Origin: an uncultured Clostridia bacterium
Lineage (GTDB): Bacteria; Bacillota; Clostridia; UBA1381
NCBI GenBank assembly: GCA_934476675.1
Contig: CAKSOE010000001.1
Span: 248,001 to 312,000, forward strand
DNA length: 64,000 nt
Direction: 5' to 3'
In this document: positions 8,744 to 18,250 of the stretch, in pieces
How the letters are laid out: each line of letters opens with the position of its first letter
How positions within the stretch are numbered: the stretch's first letter is position 1
Made by a program: the position numbers and the translations under genes
The notes under the pieces: generated by a model
Told to the model about the DNA's origin: nothing
The model's input: only the letters and a program-made list of their open reading frames with translations
Database searches by the model: none

Positions 8744-11185
8744 TTGAAAAAAGACGGCGATTCAAATAATTTTATGTATAAATTTGCCGAGTTTATCGTA
8801 GACAAGCGAAAGGCAATGTATGTGATATTTGCGGCGCTGATGATATATTCCGCAGTATGCATACCTAAAATACAGGTAAATAACGACATCACTTCATATC
8901 TGCCGGAAAACACGGAAACACGGCGCGGAATTACTCTGATGGACGATCAGTTTGTAACCTATGCTACGGCTGACGTTATGATTTCCAACATTACATATGA
9001 AAATGCAGACGGTATAAAGGACAGGATAAAAGAAATAGACAATGTCAAGGATGTTGAATTTGAAAACAACGAAAGCCATTACAAAGACAGTGCGGCTCTT
9101 TTAAAGGTAACATTTTCCGATGACGGAGAAAGCGATGAAAGCAAAAATGCCATGTTGCAGATACAAGACCTTTTAAAAGAGTACGATACCTACATATCGA
9201 CAGCTGTCGGAAATGACGAAGCGGCGTCTTTGGAAAGTGAAATGACGGTCATCCTGCTTATTGCGGCGGTTATTATCGTATTGGTGCTGCTGTTTACAAC
9301 GGAAACCTACATGGAGGTTCTTATATTTATAATCGTATTTGCGGTTGCCGGATTGCTGAATATAGGAACAAACTATTGGTTCGGTGAGATTTCGTTTATA
9401 ACAAAATCGGTTGCGATAGTGCTGCAGCTTGCGCTGGCTATCGACTACGCAATTATTATGTCGCACCGATTTGCGGAGGAACGCGAAGATAAGGATACCA
9501 GAGAAGCGATTATAACAGCGCTCAGTAAGGCAATTGTGGAAATAAGCTCATCGAGCCTTACGACCATATCGGGTATGATTGCGCTTATGCTCATGCAGTT
9601 AAGAATTGGTATGGACTTGGGTCTGGTGCTTTCAAAGGGTATTGTATTCAGTATGCTGACGGTATTCTTCCTTATGCCGGGCATTCTCTTGTGGAGTTCG
9701 AAGCTTATTGATAAAACAAGGCATAGATCATTCGTACCCAATATTGATATTTGGGGAAAAATTGTTGTTAAAACAAGATATATTGTACCGGTAATATTTA
9801 TTGTTGCAATGCTTGCCGGTTCGGTAATGTCCAATCTGTGCGAATATCGCTACGATGCCGACTCGGTTAAGGCAACAATGAAAACTCCCGAAACCCTTGC
9901 AAAAGAAAAAATCAACGATACTTTCGGAATAAGCTCCGATATGGCGGTTATCATTCCTAAGGGCGATTACGGAAAAGAAAGAAAAATACTTGATGAGGTG
10001 GGGAAAATTGACCGTGTGACAAATGCACAGGGACTGGCGAACACGGAAACTACCAAGAACGGCAAAACGTATATGATAACGGATAAGCTGACACCGAGAC
10101 AGGCGGCGGAATTTCTTGATATGGATTACGACGTTGTGTGTCTTTTGTATCAGGCATACGGAATTTCGAATGAGGAATACGGCGCAATATTCAATAATGT
10201 TGACGACTGCCGCATATCAATTATAGATATAGTGGAGTATATTCATGATGAAATGGATAAGGGCGTTATAAATCTCGACGATGATACGCGCAATGAATTT
10301 AACGATACCTATGACGAATTGCAGGACGGAAAAAAACAGCTGCAAAGCGACGAATATTCGCGTTTGGTATTCCGTTACAGCGGCGATGTCGAAGGACAGG
10401 AAAGCTATGATTTTCTTGAAGAAGTGCGCAGAATCGCAAAGCAGTATTACGATGACCCGATTATCGTTTCAAATACAACATCAAGCTTTGACTTATATTC
10501 CTCATTCAAGACGGATAATATAAAGATAAGCGTGCTGACGATAATATTCGTATTTGTAATACTTATGGTAACATTCCGTTCAGTCGGACTTCCGGCGCTT
10601 TTGGTGCTTACAATACAGGGCAGCATATGGATAAACTTCTCCGTAACGTATCTTACGGGAGAAGCAATGTACTTTTTAAGCTATCTTGTTGTAAGCTCAA
10701 TTCAAATGGGCGCAACCATAGACTATGCTATTGTAATGACGAACCGTTACGAGGCAAACAAAAAACTGATGGATCACAAGACGGCAGTTATAAGAACGAT
10801 AAACGAGGCGTTTCCGACTATATTTACCTCCGGTACGATTATGACAATGGCAGGATTTTTAATAGGCGGAATTTCCACAAATGCGGTTATAGCATCACTG
10901 GGAACAGCTTTGGGACGCGGAACGCTTACTTCAATTATACTTGTAATGCTTGTTCTGCCGCAGGAGCTTTTGCTGTGTGACAAATTTATAGAAAAAACAT
11001 ACTTCCCGGAGCATGAAATTTTGAAAAAGAAACAGAGAAACGGCATAACCGTTGTTGACGGACGTATTTCGGGATATATAAACGGATATGTCGAGGGCAG
11101 TTTTTCTGGAATTATAAAGGGTGAAATAAACGCAAGAATGGATAACACGGAATGTTCGGAGGAGGCTTCCGAAAACGGTGTATAA
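8744..11185 (+). CDS. MMPL/RND-family transporter
   Basis: The 813-residue protein has the two-fold RND/MMPL architecture. Each half has one membrane helix, an external domain, then a block of five to six helices. The first block (about residues 165-335) carries LQLALAIDYAIIMSHRFAEERE, and the second (about 600-760) carries VVSSIQMGATIDYAIVMTNRYEAN. These are the GxxxDY proton-relay motifs of MMPL proteins. Start TTG 8744 follows GAAAGGG; the only nearby ATG is followed at once by a stop. Likely an exporter of lipids or drugs, unproven. It overlaps no gene but is 25 bp from the GLUG protein and co-transcribed. Confidence 0.92.
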   Translation: MKKDGDSNNFMYKFAEFIVDKRKAMYVIFAALMIYSAVCIPKIQVNNDITSYLPENTETRRGITLMDDQFVTYATADVMISNITYENADGIKDRIKEIDNVKDVEFENNESHYKDSAALLKVTFSDDGESDESKNAMLQIQDLLKEYDTYISTAVGNDEAASLESEMTVILLIAAVIIVLVLLFTTETYMEVLIFIIVFAVAGLLNIGTNYWFGEISFITKSVAIVLQLALAIDYAIIMSHRFAEEREDKDTREAIITALSKAIVEISSSSLTTISGMIALMLMQLRIGMDLGLVLSKGIVFSMLTVFFLMPGILLWSSKLIDKTRHRSFVPNIDIWGKIVVKTRYIVPVIFIVAMLAGSVMSNLCEYRYDADSVKATMKTPETLAKEKINDTFGISSDMAVIIPKGDYGKERKILDEVGKIDRVTNAQGLANTETTKNGKTYMITDKLTPRQAAEFLDMDYDVVCLLYQAYGISNEEYGAIFNNVDDCRISIIDIVEYIHDEMDKGVINLDDDTRNEFNDTYDELQDGKKQLQSDEYSRLVFRYSGDVEGQESYDFLEEVRRIAKQYYDDPIIVSNTTSSFDLYSSFKTDNIKISVLTIIFVFVILMVTFRSVGLPALLVLTIQGSIWINFSVTYLTGEAMYFLSYLVVSSIQMGATIDYAIVMTNRYEANKKLMDHKTAVIRTINEAFPTIFTSGTIMTMAGFLIGGISTNAVIASLGTALGRGTLTSIILVMLVLPQELLLCDKFIEKTYFPEHEILKKKQRNGITVVDGRISGYINGYVEGSFSGIIKGEINARMDNTECSEEASENGV

Positions 11186-11210
11186 CGGTCTTGGGAAAGG
11201 AGCTATTACA

Positions 11211-14200
11211 TTGAAAAGAATAAAAATCAGAGTAGCAGCGGCAGTAATTGCGGCATCAGGTATTCTGCAATGTATTCCGGTAATCGGAACGGCGGAAAAT
11301 AACGGTGAGTATATGTATATTTCTTCTGCCGATGAGTTTATTGACCTTGCAAAAAGATGCAGTCTTGACTCATATTCAAAAGGAAAAACCGTCATATTGA
11401 ACAGTGACATAGATTTTACGGGCAAGGATTTTTCGTATCTGGCATATTGGGATGGATACCTTGACGGCTCGGGCTATACGATAAGCGGCGTAAGCTTTAA
11501 GGCGGTTGACGGTCAGCGCGGACTTATAGGAATTGTAGGCGAGAGCGGAACTGTCAAAAATCTGAATATAGCAGCCGATATAACCGCAAAAGAAGAAAAA
11601 AATAATGCGGCAAGCATTATAAATAAATTCAAGGACGGTATTCCGACCTCGGCAGCTGAGGCTGTGAAGAAGATAACAGGCGGAGACGGCGTTTCATCAA
11701 TCGGCGGCGTTGCGGGAGTAAATAAGGGAACTATTGTAAATTGTACCGTCAGCGGAAACGTATATTCTTCGTCAGAGACAGGCGGAATTGTCGGTGTTAA
11801 CGAGCAGAGCGGAAGAATAGAGGGCTGCAAAAATACCGCGGAAATCAAAGGTGACTTAAACACCGGAGGAATTGCCGGAAAGAATAACGGTATGGTAAAA
11901 TGGAGTACAAACGAAGGAAAAGTAAATCCCGATCCGAATGAGGGAGCGCAAAATACAGGCGGAATATGCGGACGTTCTTACGGCGCAGTTGAGCAGTGTA
12001 CGAATTACGGAGACATCGGCTATAAAAACACAGGATATAACACCGGCGGAATAACCGGCTGTCAGAACGGCTATATCAGCGAATGTATTAATGAGGGAGA
12101 TATTCGCGGAAGAAAAGATATAGGCGGAATTACGGGGCAGTTTGAACCGTATACGAATATAGATTTTGCGGAAGATGATATCCAAAAACAGATCAAGGAT
12201 AACCTGAATGAATTAAAGGACAACATACGCAAAGATGCAGACGATGTATCAGCACGTGCTGATTCTATAAGAGATAAGAATAAGCAGTTTTTAAATGACA
12301 TAGGACTTTCGGGCACGGGTGAAGGCTCTTTGGGAAAGGTTGCCGACAGTCTCAGCGCAATGCTTGACGAAAACAGCGAGCTTGCCGCAGCGTTGCGTGA
12401 CACAACGGGACGTGTCGGAGATCAGGGCGATGAGCTGGTAAATATTATTTCAGAAGCGCAGCAGTCGGCTGACAAAATAAATGATACGGCAACAAGACTT
12501 ACAGACAGTCTGACGGAAAGCAACGGTGAAATGATTCGTCTTATCGACCAGACGGTAGAGGCGCTTGATTCCGGTTCGGCAGATACGAATAAGCTTGTTA
12601 ATCAGCTTGTTTCAAGCCTTGATAAGATGGAAAATTCGGATTTGCTCGATCAGGCAAGCGAAACGTTAAAAGCGATTGAGAATTTCGATCCGACCATCAA
12701 GGTAAATGTCGGTTCTTCGAGTTCACTAAACAGACTGCTCAGAGATTTTAACGATAATATGTCGGATATAATGGATCCGCTTGTAAAAATGAGCAAGGAT
12801 TTATCGGATATTATTGATAAAATTCATGACAGAAACAAAAAAATAGAGGAAATAAAAAAGAAATTGCAGGACTTTATATCCGGACTGCCGACAATAAAGC
12901 CGATTCCGACAAAGCTTCCGATACAAACTCCGGCGCCTACGGAAAAAACAAAGCTTAAAATAGGCAGAGTGTTTGATAATCCGGTGTATGCGGACGATGA
13001 CGATAAGGATAAATCCACACTTGAAAAGCTTTTAAAAACCGACATCAGAGATATGGATATTACCATAAAGCGACAGGTGGCCGGAGAAAATAAAGATGCA
13101 GCGCTGGTGCATTACAGCATCAATAACGGAAAAGTCGAGGGATTGACCGATACGGGCGGAATTGCAGGCTGCGTTGCGTTTGATTCGCTTACAAAGCCGG
13201 AAGAAAACGTCAATATAAGCGGAGACTATTCGTTAAATCCGTCAACTGCGATAAAGGCGGTAATAAGCGGCTGTGTTAACAACGGAGAAATAACGGCGAA
13301 AAATAGCTATTCGGGTGGGATAACGGGCTACAGCGACATAGGCGCAGTAAAGGAGTGTATTTCGAGCGGAGACGTAACCGTTACGGATGGCGGATATGCC
13401 GGAGGAATATCGGGACTTCACGCAAACAATATAACGCATTGTATCTCTACAAGTGATATAAAGGCATCGAGCGATGCCGGAGGAATTACGGGAAAAGGCA
13501 AAAATATAGATACCAGCTATGCTCTGGCAAGAATCGATTCCGACGGCGAAAAAATCGGAGCGATTGCCGGAAGTGCGTCGGGAAATGTAAAGTATAATTA
13601 TTTCCTTAAAGAAAAGCTTTCGGGACTTGACGGTATAGATTATAACGAAAAGGCAGAGCCTGTTGAAAAGGAAATACTTGCTTCGGACAGCGGAAAGCTT
13701 AATGCAAAAATGACAGGCTTCTGGGACAGCGATTGGGTATGTGCGACAGGTGATTTGTATATGCCACAGTTAAGGGCGTTTACGGATAATAATGCCGAGG
13801 GTATAGGCGACAGACTGCGTGCGGAGTCGGCAGACGCTGCAATGTTCAAATTCAAGGTGAAATTCACGGATAACGGCGAAACGCTTAAAGAATTTCGCGT
13901 TGATTACGGGTATACCTTAACCGATGACGATATTCCAAAGCTTGCGAAAGGCGAAAATACCTACGGAGATTGGGATAAAAACGTAAAAGAACCGATAATC
14001 AGAAAAACAACGTTTAACGCGCAGTACAATCAGTCGAAATTAACGCTTGCATACGGCGGAGAACCGCCTAAAATCCTTGTGGAGGGCAATTTCAGACCGA
14101 ACACCACGCTTGAAGTTGATGAAACGGGCGGCGGAATTGTGGTAGATGATTCCGATTATAATGCGGCGGCGGTGTATAAGCTGACGGTAAACGAGGACAG

Positions 14201-14570
14201 CACCGAATATGACGGCGAAATCACCGTAAGAGTACGTTATAAGGACGCAAACGGAAAAACGCAGATAGGCTGCGTGGATAACGGCGCGATAGTTCTGACG
14301 GACTTTGAAAAGGACGGAAGTTATCTGAAATTCAAAATGGATAAGCCGGGCAGCTTTGTGGTTCTGCAAAAAAAAGGTTCACTGCTTGTTGATATTGTAA
14401 TAGCGGTAATTGTATTGCTTGCGCTCGGGGCTGCGTATGTGTTTATCAAAAAGAAAAAATCCGAAAAGAAACGATCAAAAGATGAAATAAATTCGGAAAC
14501 AGAGCCGGATTTTGAGCCGGAAACGGCACAGGAAACGGGGGATAAAGATGGAACGGAAAACGATGAATAA
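11211..14570 (+). CDS. GLUG-repeat/coiled-coil membrane-anchored surface protein
   Basis: This 1119-residue exported protein has a signal peptide ending near GTAE (about residue 29). Two blocks of GLUG-type repeats follow (TGGIAGKNNG, GGITGCQNGYISECINEGDI), at about residues 165-320 and 640-790. Between them is a long helical, heptad-like region (about 325-560) rich in D, S and L, then a proline/threonine linker. An InlB B-repeat-like segment lies near residue 850-920 (VKFTDNGETLKEFRVDYGYTL...GDWDKNV). One C-terminal membrane helix (about 1060-1080) precedes a Lys-rich then acidic tail. Start TTG 11211 has GGAAAGGAG 8 bp upstream. The placement directly after MMPL suggests it is an external partner of the transporter. 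Function is not known. Confidence 0.8.
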   Translation: MKRIKIRVAAAVIAASGILQCIPVIGTAENNGEYMYISSADEFIDLAKRCSLDSYSKGKTVILNSDIDFTGKDFSYLAYWDGYLDGSGYTISGVSFKAVDGQRGLIGIVGESGTVKNLNIAADITAKEEKNNAASIINKFKDGIPTSAAEAVKKITGGDGVSSIGGVAGVNKGTIVNCTVSGNVYSSSETGGIVGVNEQSGRIEGCKNTAEIKGDLNTGGIAGKNNGMVKWSTNEGKVNPDPNEGAQNTGGICGRSYGAVEQCTNYGDIGYKNTGYNTGGITGCQNGYISECINEGDIRGRKDIGGITGQFEPYTNIDFAEDDIQKQIKDNLNELKDNIRKDADDVSARADSIRDKNKQFLNDIGLSGTGEGSLGKVADSLSAMLDENSELAAALRDTTGRVGDQGDELVNIISEAQQSADKINDTATRLTDSLTESNGEMIRLIDQTVEALDSGSADTNKLVNQLVSSLDKMENSDLLDQASETLKAIENFDPTIKVNVGSSSSLNRLLRDFNDNMSDIMDPLVKMSKDLSDIIDKIHDRNKKIEEIKKKLQDFISGLPTIKPIPTKLPIQTPAPTEKTKLKIGRVFDNPVYADDDDKDKSTLEKLLKTDIRDMDITIKRQVAGENKDAALVHYSINNGKVEGLTDTGGIAGCVAFDSLTKPEENVNISGDYSLNPSTAIKAVISGCVNNGEITAKNSYSGGITGYSDIGAVKECISSGDVTVTDGGYAGGISGLHANNITHCISTSDIKASSDAGGITGKGKNIDTSYALARIDSDGEKIGAIAGSASGNVKYNYFLKEKLSGLDGIDYNEKAEPVEKEILASDSGKLNAKMTGFWDSDWVCATGDLYMPQLRAFTDNNAEGIGDRLRAESADAAMFKFKVKFTDNGETLKEFRVDYGYTLTDDDIPKLAKGENTYGDWDKNVKEPIIRKTTFNAQYNQSKLTLAYGGEPPKILVEGNFRPNTTLEVDETGGGIVVDDSDYNAAAVYKLTVNEDSTEYDGEITVRVRYKDANGKTQIGCVDNGAIVLTDFEKDGSYLKFKMDKPGSFVVLQKKGSLLVDIVIAVIVLLALGAAYVFIKKKKSEKKRSKDEINSETEPDFEPETAQETGDKDGTENDE

Positions 14571-15123
14571 AAACGCACTTCGTTCGATACGGCTTATAAC
14601 GAGCGCATATCTTGAACTGATAAGCGAAATGCCGATTGAAAAGGTTTCGGTTACAAAAATAGTCGAGAGAGCAGATTTAAACAGAAGTACGTTTTATGCG
14701 CATTTCACCTGTCCGCAGGACGTTCTGGACAGATTGCAGAATGAAGCGATAGAAAATATCATGAAAATTGTGAATGATGTGACGCTTGGGAGGTTTTTGC
14801 AAAATCCGATGCCTCTTTTATCACGAGTGGCGGAGTTTATTGAAGAACGCAAGGATTATTATCGGATAATCGTAAAAAATCAGCCGGCATGGGGGTTTTT
14901 GAACAGATTAAAAGAAATCCTTGTTGAAAGAATGCTGCAAGACGTGGAAACGCTCAGAGAAGCAAAAAATCCCTTGATTATCCAGGCAAATCTGCGATTT
15001 TTTGCAGGAGGATATATTTCGCTGTTTCATGACTGGATTTTGGGCGAGCTTGATATGAGCCTTGAAGATATGACTAAGATGACGGCAAGAACGATTTCGG
15101 GCGGAATAAGTACTTTTTTGTAA
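14548..15123 (+). CDS. TetR/AcrR-family transcriptional regulator
   Basis: The 191-residue protein has an N-terminal TetR helix-turn-helix: ISEMPIEKVSVTKIVERADLNRSTFYAHFTCPQDVLDRLQ (about residues 26-65). The C-terminal ligand/dimer domain resembles the TetR_C-8 type (FIEERKDYYRIIVKN...FFAGGYISLFHDWILGELDMS). It overlaps the end of the GLUG gene by 23 bp. Start ATG 14548 follows GGGGGAT; ATG 14563 is an alternative. It is likely a repressor or activator of its own cassette. Confidence 0.88.
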   Translation: MERKTMNKNALRSIRLITSAYLELISEMPIEKVSVTKIVERADLNRSTFYAHFTCPQDVLDRLQNEAIENIMKIVNDVTLGRFLQNPMPLLSRVAEFIEERKDYYRIIVKNQPAWGFLNRLKEILVERMLQDVETLREAKNPLIIQANLRFFAGGYISLFHDWILGELDMSLEDMTKMTARTISGGISTFL

Positions 15124-15125
15124 AA

Positions 15126-15157
15126 ACAAACGGCAGGGTCTTGACCTTGCCGTTTGT
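15126..15157 (+). terminator. Terminator-like hairpin after tetR
   Basis: A 14-bp stem (ACAAACGGCAGGGT pairing with ACCTTGCCGTTTGT, one G-T pair) has a CTTG loop. Only a weak T-tract follows (TTTGTCTGTG). Its 3' half also carries the -35 box of the mscS promoter. Confidence 0.6.
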
Positions 15158-15169
15158 CTGTGATATACT
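15141..15169 (+). promoter_or_regulatory. Vegetative promoter of mscS
   Basis: TTGACC (15141-15146), a 17-bp spacer and TATACT (15164-15169) precede the mscS start by 31 bp. The -35 region lies inside the tetR terminator hairpin. Confidence 0.7.
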
Positions 15170-15200
15170 TAAAATATAAATTTTAACGGAGGGATAAAAC

Positions 15201-16001
15201 ATGGCATTAGAAGCAATCGTCGCTGTAGTGGTGCAGTTTGGGTGGAAACTGATTATTGCGGCAGTACTGCTTGCGGTGGGAATAAAGCTTTCAAAATGGA
15301 TATCGAAAAAGATACTGCGGACAAGCCGCCTTTCGTCGGTTGATGACGGCGTAAGAAAATTCATTGCAAATACAGTGCGTATATCATTGTATATTCTGGT
15401 TGTTATATCTGCGGCAGGGATTATGGGAATACCGTATGCGTCATTTGTAGCGGTTCTCGGTTCGGCAGGCGTGGCAATCGGTCTGGCGCTGCAAGGCTCA
15501 TTGTCAAATATAGCGTCGGGAATACTTATACTTGTAAATAAGCCTTTTAGGGCAGGGGATTTTATAGAGGCAAACGGCATAAGCGGAACAGCATCGGAGA
15601 TAGGATTCTTCACAACCACAATAGTAACGTTGGATAAAAAGGTTGTGTCGGTACCGAACTCCGTGCTTTCGTCAGGGTGTATAACGAATTATTCGGCTGC
15701 CGGAGTGAGACGTGTTGACATTGAAATCGGTGCGGATTACGGCTGTGATATTGATAAGGTTAAAGAGGTACTTTTAGCGGCAGCGGCGGCTGATGAGCGT
15801 GTTTTAAAAGAGCCTGCGGCGGTATCGCGGCTTACATCTTACGGTGACAGCTCATTGAAATTTACGCTTATGGCATGGTGCAAGCCGGACGATTACTGGC
15901 TTGTAAGGTTTGATTTGCTCGAAAATGTTAAAAAAGCTCTTGATGAGCATAATATTGAAATTCCGTTTAACAGGCTTGACGTTAAACTGGTAAATGAATA
16001 G
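15201..16001 (+). CDS. mscS: Small-conductance mechanosensitive channel MscS
   Basis: MscS opens under membrane tension to release solutes during osmotic downshock. The 266-residue protein has the standard plan. Three membrane helices fall within the first 115 residues, the third being the pore helix VLGSAGVAIGLALQGSLSNIASGILIL with its Gly/Ala packing pattern. The beta domain reads NKPFRAGDFIEANGISGTASEIGFFTTTIVTLDKKVVSVPNSVL, and a C-terminal alpha/beta domain follows. ACGGAGGG precedes the ATG. The TSCPD gene follows after 12 bp. Confidence 0.95.
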   Translation: MALEAIVAVVVQFGWKLIIAAVLLAVGIKLSKWISKKILRTSRLSSVDDGVRKFIANTVRISLYILVVISAAGIMGIPYASFVAVLGSAGVAIGLALQGSLSNIASGILILVNKPFRAGDFIEANGISGTASEIGFFTTTIVTLDKKVVSVPNSVLSSGCITNYSAAGVRRVDIEIGADYGCDIDKVKEVLLAAAAADERVLKEPAAVSRLTSYGDSSLKFTLMAWCKPDDYWLVRFDLLENVKKALDEHNIEIPFNRLDVKLVNE

Positions 16002-16013
16002 GAGGCAAAAGAT

Positions 16014-16265
16014 ATGGCACATTATGTATATACGCCTAAGGGAGTTTGCAGCGTGCAGATAGACTTTGACATCGATAATGATGTTGTAAGGAATATTCAT
16101 TTTACACGCGGTTGCAGCGGAAATACGCAGGGCGTTGCAAAATTGGCGGAGGGAATGAAGGTTGACGATGTAATCGAACGGCTTAAAAACACCGATTGCA
16201 ACGGACGCGGCACATCATGTCCCGATCAGCTTGCAAAAGCTCTTGAAGAAGCAAAAAACAGGTAA
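16014..16265 (+). CDS. TSCPD-domain protein (TIGR03905 type)
   Basis: This 83-residue protein is a stand-alone TSCPD domain, the small cysteine-containing domain also found at the end of some B12-dependent ribonucleotide reductases. Signature: FTRGCSGNTQGVAKLAEGMKVDDVIERLKNTDCNGRGTSCPDQLAKAL, with three cysteines that could bind metal or be redox active. It is likely co-transcribed with mscS. AGGAGGC precedes the ATG, and a strong terminator follows. Function is unknown. Confidence 0.88.
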   Translation: MAHYVYTPKGVCSVQIDFDIDNDVVRNIHFTRGCSGNTQGVAKLAEGMKVDDVIERLKNTDCNGRGTSCPDQLAKALEEAKNR

Positions 16266-16276
16266 TATTTAACCCG

Positions 16277-16314
16277 AAACACTCATATACTATAAGTATA
16301 TGAGTGTTTTTTTA
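16277..16314 (+). terminator. Strong terminator after the TSCPD gene
   Basis: A perfect 15-bp stem (AAACACTCATATACT) with an ATA loop is followed by a run of Ts. Confidence 0.9.
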
Positions 16315-16338
16315 TGGACAAGCTGAGAGGGAAGATAA

Positions 16339-16830
16339 ATGTTTAGAAAAATTTTATTTATGCTGATACTTATTGTAAGCTTCGGAACGGTGATAGTTTC
16401 TACTGCGCAGCAGCCGGAAACGGTTAATGTAAAGCTGTATTTCGCAGATGCGGGAATGATGAGGCTTGTTCCGTCCAATGCGGTCATATGCAGAACGGAT
16501 ACGGAACATGAAGCGCGTGCGGTTATAAATGCGCTGATTGCGGGGCGCGACAATAATCCGAAGATCAGACGTCTTATACCGAACGAAAAAAAATGCATGA
16601 GCGTGAGAGTAAGGGATAATATTGCGATAGTGGATATTAAGCAGAAAATGATCGATGTGCATCCCGATGATAAAAATTCCGAAATACTGACGGTGTATCA
16701 GATAGTAAATTCTCTGGCAAGTATAGAAAATATTACCTCTGTAAGGTTTACCGTAAACGGAACACCGCAGAAAAATTTTATGGGGCATATTGATATGAGG
16801 GAAACTTTCATTCCTGATTATACTGTATAA
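16339..16830 (+). CDS. GerMN-domain sporulation/germination lipid-side protein
   Basis: The 163-residue protein has an N-terminal hydrophobic segment (about residues 4-22), a signal peptide or anchor. One GerMN (Spore_GerMN) domain follows: VNVKLYFADAGMMRLVPSNAVI, AVINALIAGRDNNPKIRRLIP, TVYQIVNSLASIENITSVRFTVNG. GerMN domains occur in GerM and LpqB-like proteins. GerM works at the spore envelope, so a sporulation role is plausible. The gene stands alone between two terminators. I saw no convincing promoter in the short space upstream. Confidence 0.85.
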   Translation: MFRKILFMLILIVSFGTVIVSTAQQPETVNVKLYFADAGMMRLVPSNAVICRTDTEHEARAVINALIAGRDNNPKIRRLIPNEKKCMSVRVRDNIAIVDIKQKMIDVHPDDKNSEILTVYQIVNSLASIENITSVRFTVNGTPQKNFMGHIDMRETFIPDYTV

Positions 16831-17010
16831 AAATGCGGATAACTAAAAATTCAGCCGATTTTTTAAAATAGTAATGATATACAGTGCATATTCGGAATAA
16901 AAAGTATGCGTCAGATAATAAAGGGATATGCATAATGTTGATTCATCGGCTATGATATGGAGGAGGATAGTATAATGTTTGATGAAGTATAATTGGTTCG
17001 GGCAATACAA

Positions 17011-17044
17011 AAATCGGTTGCAACTTTTGATTTGCAACCGATTT
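17011..17044. terminator. Bidirectional terminator between the GerMN gene and hydF
   Basis: A 13-bp stem AAATCGGTTGCAA/TTGCAACCGATTT with an 8-base loop lies between convergent genes. Its ends give short T-runs on both strands. Confidence 0.7.
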
Positions 17045-17046
17045 AG

Positions 17047-18228
17047 TTATAATCCGAATATTTGTCTGCTTCTTTCAAGTATGCCGTTCACGTATGCGAT
17101 TACGACCCCGTAATTGGTAATCGGGACGCCGCTTTCTCGGCAAAATTCAATGCGGTTATTCATGGAACGTGAGTTAATCATACATCCGCCGCAGTGGATT
17201 ACCAAATCATATTCCGAAAGATTTTCGGGGAAGTCTTGGTGTACGTAATAATCGAATGATAAATTTTTATTCGTGTATTTTCTCAGCAAAGCCGGAATTT
17301 TTACTCTGCCTATATCCTCATGCGAGGAATTGTGCGTACAGGCCTCTGCCATTAAAATTTTGCTGCCGTCCTTTAAGCTGTCAATTGCCGCCGCGCCCTC
17401 CGAAAGCGCTTTTAAATCGCCTTTCATGCGTGCCATCATCATGGAAAATGACGTGAGAGGTATTTTTTCGGGCACAACAGAGGAAACATATTTGAATGCC
17501 TGTGAATCCGTTACAACAAGGTCTATACGGTTAAGCTCCTCCAATGTTTCCGCAAGCTCCGTATCTCTTGTGGCAACCGTTTTTATACCGTGGTCAAGGC
17601 AATCTCTCAAAAATTGCACCTGCGGCAGAATTATTCTGCCTTTCGGCGCTTCGGAGTCAATCGGAATTACCATAACAACGGTACTGCCTTTTGGCAGCAA
17701 GTCGCCTATCATAGTCTGTTCCTTTTCGGAAAGCTTTGATAAATGTGACTGCAAAACATTTTTTAAATTCTCAATGCTGCCGCCGTCCTTTACGGAAACA
17801 AAAACCGCATCTGGAAATTTCTTTGCAAGCGTTCCCGTGCCTAAGTCCGATTTTGTAAAAACAAGCATATGTCCGATTTTTCGCTTTTCAAAAATTTCTT
17901 TTGCTTTGAGATAAGATGCTTCATCAAATACGCTGCAATCAGCGGCATAAATGGCAAAATCGGTTTTATCAAGAATTTTTTTCGTCTTTTCCATTCGCTG
18001 TGCGCCTATTTCCGTGCTGTCGCCGAGACCGGCAGTATCGGTAAGGGCAATTGGGCCGTAGGGGAGAAGCTCCATGGCTTTTGTTACGGGATCGGTGGTT
18101 GTGCCTGCTTTGTCCGATACAATAACCATGTCCTGACCTGTAATAGCATTAAATAACGCTGACTTTCCGGCATTTGTGTTTCCGAAAACGGAAACGTGAG
18201 TTCTGAATGCAATAGGGGTATTACTCAT
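17047..18228 (-). CDS. hydF: [FeFe]-hydrogenase maturation GTPase HydF
   Basis: HydF is the scaffold on which HydE and HydG build the two-iron subcluster that is handed to [FeFe]-hydrogenase. The 393-residue protein starts with a GTPase domain: P-loop FGNTNAGKS (about 15-23), KAGTTTDPV (switch I), DTAGLGD (G3), FTKSD (G4). A dimerisation domain follows. The C-terminal cluster-binding domain carries the expected ligands CTHNSSHEDIGR and HCGGCM, a CxH...HCxxC pattern. All key residues look intact. hydE, hydG and the hydrogenase are not in this window. AAAGGAG precedes the ATG. Confidence 0.96.
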   Translation of the reverse strand: MSNTPIAFRTHVSVFGNTNAGKSALFNAITGQDMVIVSDKAGTTTDPVTKAMELLPYGPIALTDTAGLGDSTEIGAQRMEKTKKILDKTDFAIYAADCSVFDEASYLKAKEIFEKRKIGHMLVFTKSDLGTGTLAKKFPDAVFVSVKDGGSIENLKNVLQSHLSKLSEKEQTMIGDLLPKGSTVVMVIPIDSEAPKGRIILPQVQFLRDCLDHGIKTVATRDTELAETLEELNRIDLVVTDSQAFKYVSSVVPEKIPLTSFSMMMARMKGDLKALSEGAAAIDSLKDGSKILMAEACTHNSSHEDIGRVKIPALLRKYTNKNLSFDYYVHQDFPENLSEYDLVIHCGGCMINSRSMNNRIEFCRESGVPITNYGVVIAYVNGILERSRQIFGL

Positions 18229-18250
18229 GTAAAAATCACTCCTTTAAAAA

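Noticed and set aside
17273..17914. 213-codon open frame on the plus strand within hydF
   Set aside because: It is antisense to a clearly coding hydF, has no ribosome site and shows no protein-family likeness. It is a composition shadow.
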